Shown here one piece after another: positions 6,703-15,703 of a stretch of 32,795 nucleotides of DNA. Source of the DNA: Opitutia bacterium (GTDB lineage: Bacteria; Verrucomicrobiota; Verrucomicrobiia; Opitutales; Opitutaceae); contig CANJIU010000105.1 of NCBI GenBank assembly GCA_947474365.1, positions 1-32,795 on the forward strand. The letters run 5' to 3'. The translations under genes were made by a program, and so were the position numbers. Each line of letters opens with the position of its first letter. Position 1 is the stretch's first letter. The notes below the pieces were generated by a model. It saw only the letters and a program-made list of their open reading frames with translations, was not told where the DNA came from and ran no database searches.

Positions 6703-8109
6703 ATGGTGTTGTCCGGTCCTACGTTCCAGCGCGTCGTGTCGCGCGCCGTGCTCCTGGTTTTCTTCCCTCTGCTCGTGGCGTGTCTGCGCGCCCAATCGGG
6801 GGAGGTGGCGGGCTCGATGCCGGAGGATTACCTGCCGGAATTGAAGACGATTCTCGCGACGGCGATGCAGCGATCGCCGCAATTGCTCGCGGCCGAGTTT
6901 GATCGGACGGTCCAGGAAGCGAGGATTCTGGTCGCCGATGCGGCGCGAATCCCGAATCTTCGCGGGTCGTCGGAGTTCGCCAGCAATCAGACCTCCGTAT
7001 CGAGCAACAGCGGATCGAGCAGCCGGGCCAACGGCGTGTTTTACCGGTTTGAGGCCGGCCAACCGATTTTTCACTGGGGTGCGCTGAAAAACCAAAGCGA
7101 AGCCGCGCGCATCAATTTGCGCGTGGCCGAGAAGAATTTCGCGATGGTCTATCGCGACCTCGCGGTGATCCTGCGCAAATCGTTTCTGGCGCTGGCGGTC
7201 GAGAAGGCGAAGCTCCGGCAGGGCCGCGAGGCGTTGCGCATTTTGCGACAGGATATCGTCGCCGCGACCGACAAAAAGGAGCGCGGGCTGATTTCGCCGG
7301 GGGCCCTGGAGGGCGAACGGCTGCGGGAACGGGAAGTGACGCTGGAACTCAACCGCGGGGAAGCGGAGTTTGCCGCGAACCGCCGCCGTTTGGCCCGAAT
7401 CGCCGGAGTGAAGGAGATTTCTGAGGATTCCATCCCCAACGAGATTCCAGCGCCGACCTTTTCGCCCGCACTCGCGGCGGCGATGAAGGCGGCATTGCTG
7501 CGCGACGGAGCCAAGGGCACCTTGGAGTACGAAATCTACGACCTCAAGGTGCGTGAGGCGATGCTGCGGTACAAAATCGAAAAGACGCGGCTGCTGCCCA
7601 AGATCAACGCGGGCGCCTCGTTCAGCCTCGAAAATTCGACGAACGTCAACGGCAACGTGGTCAACCAGGAGGCGTTTCAACGGCAGGCCTTCAGCGTCAG
7701 CGCGCAATGGAACATCTTCGATGGGTTCGCCACCCGTGGCGTGGTGCGGGAGGCGCTGGCGGCGCAGCGGCTCAACGAGAAACGGCTCGCGTACGAGACC
7801 GAGGAGATTCTGCAAAACGCCCAGTTATTGGAGCGCAATCTGCAACTTGACGCCGAGGCGCTCGAGATCAGTGAAATTCGCCGCAGCCTGGCGGTGGAAA
7901 CGAAGAAGCGCGCTGCGGAGGAGGTGGAACTGGGCAACCTGCCCAAGGGCGATGTCGAGCGCGCCCAAATCGGGATTCTGCAGGCCGATGCCGTCACGTT
8001 CACCGCGCGTGCCGCCTTTCTCGGCCGTTGGAGCGAATTCGTTTCGCTCGCCGGCCACGACCCTGTGCTGAACAATGTCCCCGCCAGCCATGTCCGCCCA
8101 AAAAAATAA
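6703..8109 (+). CDS. TolC-like outer membrane efflux protein
   Basis: A 468-aa protein with an N-terminal signal peptide (hydrophobic core AVLLVFFPLLVACL, likely cleaved after LRAQS). Two long helical outer-membrane-efflux repeats follow, with the alternating Asn/Gln/Ser strand segments typical of TolC channels (ANGVFYRFEAGQPIF near residues 109-123; SVSAQWNIFDGFATRG near 331-346). It should form the trimeric outer-membrane and periplasmic tunnel of the exporter encoded by the next three genes. The ATG at 6703 is preferred over an upstream TTG at 6649 because it places the signal peptide properly. Its 3' end overlaps the adaptor gene by 35 nt. Confidence 0.88.
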   Translation: MVLSGPTFQRVVSRAVLLVFFPLLVACLRAQSGEVAGSMPEDYLPELKTILATAMQRSPQLLAAEFDRTVQEARILVADAARIPNLRGSSEFASNQTSVSSNSGSSSRANGVFYRFEAGQPIFHWGALKNQSEAARINLRVAEKNFAMVYRDLAVILRKSFLALAVEKAKLRQGREALRILRQDIVAATDKKERGLISPGALEGERLREREVTLELNRGEAEFAANRRRLARIAGVKEISEDSIPNEIPAPTFSPALAAAMKAALLRDGAKGTLEYEIYDLKVREAMLRYKIEKTRLLPKINAGASFSLENSTNVNGNVVNQEAFQRQAFSVSAQWNIFDGFATRGVVREALAAQRLNEKRLAYETEEILQNAQLLERNLQLDAEALEISEIRRSLAVETKKRAAEEVELGNLPKGDVERAQIGILQADAVTFTARAAFLGRWSEFVSLAGHDPVLNNVPASHVRPKK

Positions 8110-9223
8110 AGGCAGCGTCCTTCTGAATCTCAGCGTCGTGCTCGTGGTCCTCGCCGGCATTGGCGTGGCGGTCTTCCTGGGTTTCCAGGGCACCGCCCGT
8201 GTCGAGGCGGTGAAACGCGACACCGCCGTCGATGCCGTGACGGGCAACGCCCGGGTCGATGCCGATGGCGGCCTGAAGGAAGTTTCGAGCGAGGTGGCGG
8301 GCAAGGTGGTTTGGTGCGAGGCGATCGACCCAGGCCGGTTGTTCAAGGCGGGGGAAAAATTGGTGCAGTTGGACACGTCCGACCTCGACCGGCGGATTGC
8401 CGAGACCGAGCGCAATTTCAAGAGCGCGAAGGAGCGGGCAAAAATGATCCTTGAGAACAACCCGGAGCGGCAGGTGGCGCAGGAGTTGGTGAACAACGCC
8501 CGCCGGCTCCGGGATCGCGGCGAGGCCTCCGAAGAACAGGTGCGCTCCTTGGAGCGGGCGTTGGCGGCGATCGACACCAAGCTAAAGGTGACGGAGTTCG
8601 ACGACAAGAAGGCCGAGGTGGATTTCAACGCGGCGATGGAGGAGATGCAGCTGCAGCGGGAAAAGATGACGATTCGGGCGCCGTCCGACGGTACAATCGA
8701 GGGGGCGCTGACGTGGAAGGGCGCCCTGATCAACGCCGGCAAGGTGGTGGCGACGTGGTATTCCAACACGCGTGTCGTCACCGTGAAGATCAGCGAAGAG
8801 AGCTTCGGCAAGGTGAAGCTGGGCCAGCCGGCCCGTCTGCGGCTGTTGACCTACGGCACCCAAAATTACGAGGCGGTGGTCTCGAAGCTGCTGCCGACGG
8901 CGGACGACGCGCAGCGCTTCACGGTGTTTCTCGATGTGAAGGTTGATCCGGCGAAGCTTTTTCCGAATAGCACCGGCGAAGCGACGATCACGGTCGATCA
9001 ACGGCCGAATCAGGTCATGATCCGGCGGCGCGCCTTGGTGGACAATGAGCGTGTCTTTGTCGTGAGCGGTGGCCGGGTGCAATTGCGGAAGGTCGAGGTC
9101 GGGTACGTCGCCCTCAATGTGGTGGAGATTCGCAAAGGGCTCGAAGTCGGCGAACATATCATCGTGGACCGGTTGGATGAGTTTCGGGACGGCCAGCAGG
9201 TGCGTACCGAGCTGCTGAAATAG
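8075..9223 (+). CDS. HlyD/MacA-like periplasmic adaptor (membrane fusion protein)
   Basis: A 382-aa adaptor with one N-terminal membrane helix (about residues 16-37) and a lipoyl/biotinyl-like half around residues 60-100 (EVAGKVVWCEAIDPG and following). A Lys/Glu-rich coiled-coil hairpin (~105-195) comes next, then the second lipoyl half (MTIRAPSDGTIEGAL), a beta-barrel domain and a membrane-proximal domain. It should bridge the permease to the TolC-like channel. The ATG at 8075 overlaps the previous gene; an in-frame ATG at 8090 is also possible. Neither has a clear ribosome-binding site, consistent with translational coupling. Confidence 0.88.
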   Translation: MSPPAMSAQKNKGSVLLNLSVVLVVLAGIGVAVFLGFQGTARVEAVKRDTAVDAVTGNARVDADGGLKEVSSEVAGKVVWCEAIDPGRLFKAGEKLVQLDTSDLDRRIAETERNFKSAKERAKMILENNPERQVAQELVNNARRLRDRGEASEEQVRSLERALAAIDTKLKVTEFDDKKAEVDFNAAMEEMQLQREKMTIRAPSDGTIEGALTWKGALINAGKVVATWYSNTRVVTVKISEESFGKVKLGQPARLRLLTYGTQNYEAVVSKLLPTADDAQRFTVFLDVKVDPAKLFPNSTGEATITVDQRPNQVMIRRRALVDNERVFVVSGGRVQLRKVEVGYVALNVVEIRKGLEVGEHIIVDRLDEFRDGQQVRTELLK

Positions 9224-9261
9224 CACGCAACGCCGATTCTTACGTCGCACGCGCCGACCTG

Positions 9262-10503
9262 ATGTCTCCGAACCTTCGCATCGCGTTTCGTTTTCTGACC
9301 GCGAAGAAGCGGGCCATGTTCATGAGCCTGTCGTGCACCGTGCTGGGGGTGGGGCTCTTCATCGTGACGCAGGCGACGACCAGCGGCTTCGAGAGATTTT
9401 TCACCAAGACGATTCTCGGCATCAACGGGGCGATTCGGATCGAGGACAAGATTCAGGACACGATGCGCAGCATGGCGGCGGCTGGCGCCAGCGATTCCTA
9501 TTTTTCGCAGCGGGAGGGTGTGAAGTACATCGAGGGAGTCGAGGAGCCCCAGCTGATTGGCGACGCGGTGCGGGAGTTTGCCAACGTCCGAGGCGTCTCG
9601 GCCGTGGTGCGCGGCAATGTGCAGATTACGAGTTCCTTTAAGACGGAGGACGCCCAGGTGTTTGGCATCCGAATCGAGGACCACGTCCGCGTATCCGATC
9701 TCGCGGAACAGATCACGCGGGGGAAACTCGACGATTTTCGCGATTCGCCGAGTGGCGCACTGGTCGGGCGGGTGCTCGCCGACCGGCTCCAGCTGACGGT
9801 TGGTGATTCGTTCGTGATCGTCGCGCGCAGCCAGTCGCGGCGCGTACATGTCGCGGCGATTTACGAGACGGGATATCGCGAGGTCGACAAGTCCAACATC
9901 TACCTGCCGATGGCAGAGGCGCGTTCGCTTCTCCGGAAACCGTCGGGCGCGACCTTTCTCCAGATCAGCCTGAACGATCCGGGCCGGGCGCCGCAGGATG
10001 CCGCGAAGATGGAGCAGGTGCTGCGACACGGAGCCAAGCCGTGGCAGGAGCGGGAAAAAACCTGGCTGGCGGTCTTCCGCGCACTGCGGATTTCGACGAT
10101 GATCACGGTCTCGGTGTTTACGCTCATTGCGAGCCTGGCGATGTTCAACACGCTCGCGATGATCGTCCTCGAGAAAACCAAGGACATCGCGATCCTGCGC
10201 TCGATGGGCTACGAACGGCGCGACATCACGCAAATCTTCCTCTGGCAGGCCGGGATCGTGCTCGCGATTGGCGCGGTGCTGGGCGCGATCTTTGGGGCGG
10301 GCGTCACCTGGCTGGTCGGGCAGGTCCCGCTGCCGATCAACGGTATCTTCAAGACGGACCGCTTCATCGTCACGTGGGACGTGAACCACTACCTTGCGGC
10401 GATTGCGACGGCAGTCGTGATGGTGATGGTCGCGAGCCTCATCCCCGCCCGTCGCGCCGCCCGGCTCGAACCGGGCGACATCGTCCGCGGCACCGCCCAA
10501 TGA
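9262..10503 (+). CDS. MacB/LolC-type (FtsX-fold) ABC transporter permease
   Basis: A 413-aa permease with the MacB-superfamily layout: a first membrane helix (~19-38), a large periplasmic domain (~45-270) and three C-terminal helices (starting near ISTMITVSVFTLIASLAM, then IFLWQAGIVLAIGAVLGA, then AAIATAVVMVMVASLI). The family landmarks KTKDIAILRSMGYERRDI (the cytoplasmic coupling helix after TM2) and LIPARRAARLEPGDIVRG at the end are both present. Such mechanotransmission ABC proteins drive export from periplasm or membrane rather than classical transport through the inner membrane. The stop overlaps the ATPase start as ATGA (10500-10503). Confidence 0.88.
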   Translation: MSPNLRIAFRFLTAKKRAMFMSLSCTVLGVGLFIVTQATTSGFERFFTKTILGINGAIRIEDKIQDTMRSMAAAGASDSYFSQREGVKYIEGVEEPQLIGDAVREFANVRGVSAVVRGNVQITSSFKTEDAQVFGIRIEDHVRVSDLAEQITRGKLDDFRDSPSGALVGRVLADRLQLTVGDSFVIVARSQSRRVHVAAIYETGYREVDKSNIYLPMAEARSLLRKPSGATFLQISLNDPGRAPQDAAKMEQVLRHGAKPWQEREKTWLAVFRALRISTMITVSVFTLIASLAMFNTLAMIVLEKTKDIAILRSMGYERRDITQIFLWQAGIVLAIGAVLGAIFGAGVTWLVGQVPLPINGIFKTDRFIVTWDVNHYLAAIATAVVMVMVASLIPARRAARLEPGDIVRGTAQ

Positions 10504-11201
10504 GCAAGGTGACGACACCAACTCCGGGTGGGCTCGCGCTCCGTTGCACCAACCTGCACCGCCACCTCGGCCAGGACGAGGGACGGGTGCACGTGCTCAA
10601 GGGGGTTTCGTTTGAAGCGCACCGCGGTCAGGTCTACGCCATCGTTGGGCCGTCCGGCTGCGGCAAGAGCACGCTCCTCTACCTACTGGGGTTGCTCGAC
10701 CAACCCGATGACGGTCAGATCGAGATCAACGGACGGCTGATGTCGAACAGCGATGATTTCGCCCGCACCGCTGCCCGCGGGGAGCACATCGGCTTTGTTT
10801 TTCAGTTTCACTTCCTGATGCTTGAGTTCACGGCGCTGGAGAACGTGATGATGCCGATGCGCAAGCTCGGTCGACTGCGACCGGACGAGATGAGCGCCCG
10901 GGCGCATGCCCTGCTCGAATCGGTCGGGCTCGGGGCCAAGACCCACCGGCTCGGCACTCAACTCTCGGGTGGCGAGCAGCAGCGCGTGGCGGTGGCGCGA
11001 GCGTTGGCCAACCAGCCCACCATCCTCCTGGCGGATGAGCCGACCGGAAATCTCGACGTGAAGAACTCCGGATTGGTATTCGACCTGCTGACGCGTCTGG
11101 CGAAAGAGCAGGGGCAGGCGGTCATTCTTGTCACGCACAATCCGGAAATCGCCCAACGGTGCGATCTCACCCGTCCGATGAGGGATGGATTATTTGTATG
11201 A
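10500..11201 (+). CDS. LolD/MacB-type ABC transporter ATPase
   Basis: A 233-aa ATPase with all catalytic motifs: Walker A GPSGCGKS (50-57), Q-loop Gln102, signature LSGGE (155-159), Walker B ILLADE (175-180) with the following D-loop, and switch His213. The segment FVFQFHFLMLEFTALENVM is close to the lipoprotein-release ATPase LolD. The linked TolC-like and HlyD-like genes point instead to a full tripartite exporter of the MacAB-TolC or DevBCA type. The reading frame is open further upstream but overlaps the permease; the ATG in the ATGA junction is the natural start. The substrate cannot be read from sequence. Confidence 0.92.
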   Translation: MSKVTTPTPGGLALRCTNLHRHLGQDEGRVHVLKGVSFEAHRGQVYAIVGPSGCGKSTLLYLLGLLDQPDDGQIEINGRLMSNSDDFARTAARGEHIGFVFQFHFLMLEFTALENVMMPMRKLGRLRPDEMSARAHALLESVGLGAKTHRLGTQLSGGEQQRVAVARALANQPTILLADEPTGNLDVKNSGLVFDLLTRLAKEQGQAVILVTHNPEIAQRCDLTRPMRDGLFV

Positions 11202-11354
11202 GGCGTTGGATTTCGGTCGATAAGTACGAGCATCTCCCCCTCATGGACCGACTAATTTCCGTCTTGGCAAAAATTCCTTCCGAAAATTTGGTTTACAAGC
11301 GAAACGCCGCTCCCTTCTTTCCCAAGCGATTTTGACTCACTCCCTCCACATCCC
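11202..11354 (+). promoter_or_regulatory. Gap before the respiratory operon (possible promoter region)
   Basis: This 153-nt gap is one of the largest non-coding intervals between the exporter genes and 22686, so the respiratory operon's promoter probably lies here. A TTGGCA at 11264-11269 could be a -35-like element, but no convincing -10 at standard spacing is seen. No terminator for the exporter operon is visible. Confidence 0.3.
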
Positions 11355-11546
11355 GTGATCCACCACTCATCGCGAAAACAATTCTTCGCCAAGCTGCTTG
11401 GAGTGGTCGCAGCGACGAGCGTTTCCACGAAACTGCTCGCGAAACCATCCGCCGCCGCTGCGACGACTGCTGTTCCCGCTCCGGCTGGAGGCAAATTTGA
11501 GCTGCGTCATGACTCGCGGGCGGTCGCCCGGCGGGACTCGTTCTAG
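11355..11546 (+). CDS. 63-aa Tat-signal-like small protein upstream of actA
   Basis: The GTG-started frame encodes a basic N-terminus with SRKQFF (residues 6-11), a hydrophobic stretch AKLLGVVAATSVS, an Ala/Pro-rich linker and a C-terminal FELRHDSRAVARRDSF. SRKQFF resembles a twin-arginine motif with one Arg replaced by Lys. The arrangement looks like a short exported or membrane-anchored peptide. I recall similar short Tat-like proteins with a conserved RAVAR-type tail in Opitutaceae, but cannot verify this. It ends 24 nt before actA. I assign no function. It could be a small ACIII accessory subunit or merely a fortuitous frame; the composition favours a real gene. Confidence 0.55.
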   Translation: MIHHSSRKQFFAKLLGVVAATSVSTKLLAKPSAAAATTAVPAPAGGKFELRHDSRAVARRDSF

Positions 11547-11570
11547 TCGACGCCGGAGCCACCTTCGCAC

Positions 11571-12230
11571 ATGTCGAAACTTTTCCCGAAGTCAGCGAAC
11601 AGCCTTCCGCTCCAGATCATCATCTATCTGGGCGTGGTGGTTGGTATTGCGACCGCCGGCGTCACCTACTACATGACGCCGAAGTACACCCGGGTGGGCT
11701 ACGCCCCGCTTCAGCCGGTGCCGTTCAGCCACGCGAAGCATGTGCAGGAGGTCGGGCTCGATTGCCGGTATTGCCATTCAAACGTCGACAAGTCGGGTCA
11801 CAGCAATGTGCCGAGTTCCCAGACGTGCATGAACTGTCACTCGATCATCAAGGCCAACAGCCCGCTGCTGGCGCCGATCCGGGAGAGCTACGAAAAGGGC
11901 ACGGCGGTTCCGTGGGTGTGGATCCATCAGACTCCGGATTACGCTTACTTCAATCACTCAGTTCACGTGAACCGCGGGGTTTCGTGCGTGGAATGCCACG
12001 GCAAGGTGAACGAAATGGACACCGTGACGCACATGCAGCCGCTCAGCATGGCGTTCTGCCTTGAGTGCCATCGCAATCCGGAACTGCGGGTGCGCAATCC
12101 GAAGGATGTTTACAATCTCGACTCAAAACGAATCGCGGAACAGGGCGCCAACGGCGTCGCGACCGCGGAGAAGTTCGTTCACGACTGGAAAGTCAAACCG
12201 CCTCAGAGCTGCTCCGGCTGCCATCGATGA
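11571..12230 (+). CDS. actA: Alternative complex III subunit ActA, pentaheme cytochrome c
   Basis: A 219-aa membrane-anchored multiheme cytochrome of the quinol:cytochrome c/HiPIP oxidoreductase (ACIII). One membrane helix lies at ~14-32. Five CXXCH sites follow: CRYCH (65-69), CMNCH (86-90), CVECH (139-143), CLECH (163-167) and CSGCH (214-218). Extra histidines (HAKH near 54-57, HVNR near 132-135) could serve as distal ligands. The heme number and order fit the known ActA family. A GGAG at 11555-11558 precedes the ATG. The stop overlaps actB as ATGA. Electrons from quinol are expected to leave through this subunit and ActE. Confidence 0.95.
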   Translation: MSKLFPKSANSLPLQIIIYLGVVVGIATAGVTYYMTPKYTRVGYAPLQPVPFSHAKHVQEVGLDCRYCHSNVDKSGHSNVPSSQTCMNCHSIIKANSPLLAPIRESYEKGTAVPWVWIHQTPDYAYFNHSVHVNRGVSCVECHGKVNEMDTVTHMQPLSMAFCLECHRNPELRVRNPKDVYNLDSKRIAEQGANGVATAEKFVHDWKVKPPQSCSGCHR

Positions 12231-15200
12231 AACGCAAATTTGAACATCCCGCTCCGCCCGAAAGCGAGCAGCTGACCGGCCCGAAGTACTGGCGCAGTCT
12301 CGATGAGTTGGCTGGCACGCCTGGTTTCAAGGCGCAGTTGGAACGCGAATTTCCCGAGGGCGCGGACAATCTCGACGGTGTCGATCGCCGGCACTTCATG
12401 AAGATCATGGCCGCCTCGTTCGCCTTGGGCGGCGTTGGGCTGGCGGGTTGTCGTCGTCCGGAAAAGTTCATTCTTCCCTACGGTAAGTCGGTGGAAGGTG
12501 TGATCCCGGGCCTGCCGTCTTATTACGCGACTGCGATGCCGGTTCGCAAATGGGCGGTGCCGTTGCTGGCTGAGACGCATCAGGGACGCCCGACCAAGAT
12601 AGAGGGCAATCCTTCCTATCTGCCGCATGGTGGCGCGGCCTCCCTCTCGGCTCAGGCCTCGGTGCTTGATCTTTACGATCCCGATCGGGCAACGGCGCAC
12701 ACCAAGGGTGGGGCGGTGTTAAAGCGCGAACAGGTCGACCAGTTGCTGGCGACGGTGTCGCAAACCTATTCTGCCTCCCAAGGTGCAGGTTTGGCTTTCC
12801 TCGCGGAAGAATCCTCCTCGCCCACGCGGCGCCGTCTGGTGGCATCGCTCCGCGCCAAATTCCCGCGGGCCATCTGGTCGGAATATGAACCCATCGCCGA
12901 CGAGCCTCCGGTGGCTGCGGCACAGGCGGTGTTTGGAACGGCGGTCAAGCCGCTTTATCATTTTGCGAAGGCGAAGCGGATCGTCTCGATTGACGCCGAT
13001 TTTCTGCAGGCGGAAGCGGGCAGTTTGTACTACGCTCGTGGTTTTGCGAAGGGACGACGGGTGACTCAGAAGTCCGACCCGATGAATCGCCTCTACGTGG
13101 TGGAAAGCGGTTTGTCACTCACGGGCAGCATGGCGGATCACCGTCTGCGGTTGGCATCGAGCCACGCGCTCGCGTTTGCCGCGAAGCTGGTTTCGGCGGT
13201 TTATCCGGAGGCGGCGGAGCCTCTCGCTTCGCTTACGCAGGGACTCACGGTTTCCCAGAAATGGATCGACGAATGCGCGGCGGATTTGCTCGCGCATCGC
13301 GGTGCGGCGGTCGTGGTGGCTGGTTCCCATCTTCCTCCTGAGGTGCACGTCATCGTTCACGGGCTTAACGCCGCGATTGGAGCGGTGGGCGAGACGGTGA
13401 CCTATGTCCCGGCGGAGATCACTCCGGGTGTTTCGACGCTGTCCGCGCTCGCTTCGACGATCAAGGCCGGTTCGATCAAGACCTTGGTCATTTTGGGTGG
13501 TAATCCGGCCTACAATGCGCCCGCTGACCTCGACTGGAGTGGTTTGCAGAAATCGGTCGGCGAGGTGATTCGAGTGGGGTATTACGTCGACGAGACATCG
13601 AGTGTAAACCCGGCATCCACTGTCCATGTTGGCAGGGCCCACTATCTCGAATCATGGGGCGACGCCCGCGGAGTTGACGGAACGGTGTTCCCGATTCAGC
13701 CGATGATTCTTCCGCTGTTCGGCGGATTGACTGACATTGAGGTGCTGGCGCGCATCGCGGGTGAAACCAATCCCGACCCGTATGCACTTGTTTCAACGAC
13801 CATCACGGGACTCGCCGGTCGCGGCGCCAGCCCGGAAAAAGTGATGGCGCGTTTCCTCCACGACGGGGTGCTTGCGGGCTCGGCGTATAAACCGGTCGAC
13901 GCGCGGTACAAAGTCTCCGGGGCAAGAGAACTGCTGGCTGCGGCGAAGCCGGCCGGTGCCTTCAGTGCGAGCAACCTTGAGGTCCGTTTTGTGACCGACG
14001 CGAAGATGGACGACGGTCGTTACGCCAACAACGGTTGGCTTCAGGAGTGTCCTGATCCGATCACCAAGATTTCCTGGGACAATGCGATTTTGGTCAGTCC
14101 CAAACTCGGCAAGCAGCTTGGAATCGATCCGAAGGGATCGTTGATCCAAGTCGCACGCAAGGAGGAGGCTGATTTCAGCATGGGCAAGGAAAATGCCCAT
14201 GTGTTTGAGCTGACGATTGGGAACCGCAAGATTCGCGGTCCGGTCCACATCCAGCCGGGTCTGGCGAATTTTACGGTCATTGTGCCGCTCGGTTATGGCC
14301 GGACGGTTTCTGGCCACGTTGGCAAGGGTGCGGGATTCAACGCCTATCCGCTGCGCACCAGTGACGGCATGTACGTTTTGACCGGGGCGAAGCTGACCGA
14401 CACCGGCACTCGGGTGAAGTTGGCCAACACGCAGGAGCATTGGTCGATGGAAGGGCGTGATATCGTCCGCGAGGCGAATTACGAGGGGGCCAACAGCTAT
14501 CAGGAGAATGCCGGATACGTTAACACCATCGGCATGGAGTCGCACGCTCCGAGCAACTTGGGTGAGTATGGGGAAAAGATGTCCCCTCAGGAGCGTTCGA
14601 CTAAGATTCCCCGCGGTAATTCGCTCTATTCGACCCCGCAGTTTGGTAAGAAGGAAGACGGTTATCACCAGTGGGGAATGTCGATCGATCTCAACACTTG
14701 CATTGGTTGCAATGCGTGTGTCGTGGCCTGCCAGGCGGAAAATAATGTGCCGATCGTCGGCAAGGAACAGGTCATGCGTGGTCGTGAGATGCACTGGATT
14801 CGCATCGACCGTTATTATTCAACCGGCGACATCGATGCCGAGGCATTCGGTGGCGCGGGCAACAAGCAGCTTCCGGGTGATTCGGATGATCCGGCCGCGC
14901 CAGTCCAGGTTTCACTTCAGCCGATGACGTGCGTGCACTGTGAACTCGCTCCGTGCGAGGTGGTGTGCCCCGTGAATGCCACCGTGCACGACGAAGAGGG
15001 CCTCAACGTGATGGCCTACAACCGATGCATCGGTACCCGCTATTGCGCCAACAATTGCCCGTATAAGGTCAGGCGTTTCAATTTCTTCGATTGGAACCAG
15101 CGGTCGTTGGACAGTCTCTACATGAGCCAGCTGGCTGACTTCGGCATGCCGGAGTTGGTCAAAATGGCGAAGAATCCCGAAGTGACCGTGCGCATGCGCG

Positions 15201-15703
15201 GCGTGATGGAAAAGTGCACCTACTGCGTGCAGCGGATCCAGAACGGGAAGATCCAACACAAGGTGAAGATGGCGCAGGCCGGCACACCCGGTGACGTCGA
15301 AGTTCCGGATGGAACGATCAAGACCGCCTGCCAGCAGACCTGTCCCGTCGATGCCATTGTGTTCGGCAATATTCTCGACGAAAAGAGCGAGGTCGTGAAG
15401 GCCAAGGCTCGCGCCCAGGATTACGCCGTTCTTGGTTATCTCAACATCCGCCCGCGAACCACGTATTCGGGGAAGCTGCGGAATCCGAATCCCAAGATGC
15501 CCGATTACAATGCTCTGCCGATGAGTCGCGTGGAATACGCCAAGAAGAATGTTCCACAGAGCCACGGCGACAGTCATGGGCATGGGGGAAGTCACGATGC
15601 GCATGGCAGTCCGGCTCCCGCCCACGGGGCAGAAAAGTCGGAGAAGAAAGCGCCCGCTCACAGCATGCTCGAAGCGGTCCGCAAGATGGGAGGACTTAGC
15701 TAA
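12227..15703 (+). CDS. actB: Alternative complex III subunit ActB (molybdopterin-like domain plus Fe-S domain)
   Basis: A 1158-aa fused protein. The N-terminus has a delayed Tat motif, DRRHFMKI (Arg54-Arg55), then a hydrophobic stretch ending in GLAGC (Cys75, a possible lipid anchor), fitting export and membrane anchoring. A large molybdopterin-oxidoreductase-like domain fills ~80-800; in ACIII this domain is known to lack the cofactor. The C-terminal ferredoxin-like domain has cysteine groups starting near residues 825 (CIGCNACVVAC), 902 (CVHCELAPCEVVC), 934 (CIGTRYCANNC), 997 (CTYC) and 1035 (CQQTC), matching the family's set of [4Fe-4S] and [3Fe-4S] clusters. An unusual His/Gly-rich tail follows (~1110-1140). 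The frame is open upstream, but the ATG overlapping actA is the start. It ends one base into actC. Confidence 0.95.
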   Translation: MKRKFEHPAPPESEQLTGPKYWRSLDELAGTPGFKAQLEREFPEGADNLDGVDRRHFMKIMAASFALGGVGLAGCRRPEKFILPYGKSVEGVIPGLPSYYATAMPVRKWAVPLLAETHQGRPTKIEGNPSYLPHGGAASLSAQASVLDLYDPDRATAHTKGGAVLKREQVDQLLATVSQTYSASQGAGLAFLAEESSSPTRRRLVASLRAKFPRAIWSEYEPIADEPPVAAAQAVFGTAVKPLYHFAKAKRIVSIDADFLQAEAGSLYYARGFAKGRRVTQKSDPMNRLYVVESGLSLTGSMADHRLRLASSHALAFAAKLVSAVYPEAAEPLASLTQGLTVSQKWIDECAADLLAHRGAAVVVAGSHLPPEVHVIVHGLNAAIGAVGETVTYVPAEITPGVSTLSALASTIKAGSIKTLVILGGNPAYNAPADLDWSGLQKSVGEVIRVGYYVDETSSVNPASTVHVGRAHYLESWGDARGVDGTVFPIQPMILPLFGGLTDIEVLARIAGETNPDPYALVSTTITGLAGRGASPEKVMARFLHDGVLAGSAYKPVDARYKVSGARELLAAAKPAGAFSASNLEVRFVTDAKMDDGRYANNGWLQECPDPITKISWDNAILVSPKLGKQLGIDPKGSLIQVARKEEADFSMGKENAHVFELTIGNRKIRGPVHIQPGLANFTVIVPLGYGRTVSGHVGKGAGFNAYPLRTSDGMYVLTGAKLTDTGTRVKLANTQEHWSMEGRDIVREANYEGANSYQENAGYVNTIGMESHAPSNLGEYGEKMSPQERSTKIPRGNSLYSTPQFGKKEDGYHQWGMSIDLNTCIGCNACVVACQAENNVPIVGKEQVMRGREMHWIRIDRYYSTGDIDAEAFGGAGNKQLPGDSDDPAAPVQVSLQPMTCVHCELAPCEVVCPVNATVHDEEGLNVMAYNRCIGTRYCANNCPYKVRRFNFFDWNQRSLDSLYMSQLADFGMPELVKMAKNPEVTVRMRGVMEKCTYCVQRIQNGKIQHKVKMAQAGTPGDVEVPDGTIKTACQQTCPVDAIVFGNILDEKSEVVKAKARAQDYAVLGYLNIRPRTTYSGKLRNPNPKMPDYNALPMSRVEYAKKNVPQSHGDSHGHGGSHDAHGSPAPAHGAEKSEKKAPAHSMLEAVRKMGGLS

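Noticed and set aside
6574..7815. N-terminal extension of the methyltransferase-glycosyltransferase frame
   Set aside because: It is antisense to the TolC-like gene, Arg/Pro-rich and without domain features; the ATG at 6573 starts the recognisable domain.
9010..10521. A 503-aa minus-strand open frame
   Set aside because: It is antisense to the adaptor and permease genes, His/Arg/Asp-rich and typical of shadow frames in GC-rich coding DNA.
10500..11201. Lipoprotein-release ATPase LolD proper
   Set aside because: The sequence is LolD-like, but the operon includes its own TolC-like channel and HlyD-like adaptor and no second LolC/E permease, so a tripartite exporter fits better.
13793..14794. 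A 333-aa minus-strand open frame
   Set aside because: It is antisense to actB with no family features, while actB is clear over the same bases.
12227..15703. ActB as an active molybdenum oxidoreductase
   Set aside because: Its operon context and fused Fe-S domain identify it as ActB, a family known to lack the molybdenum cofactor.
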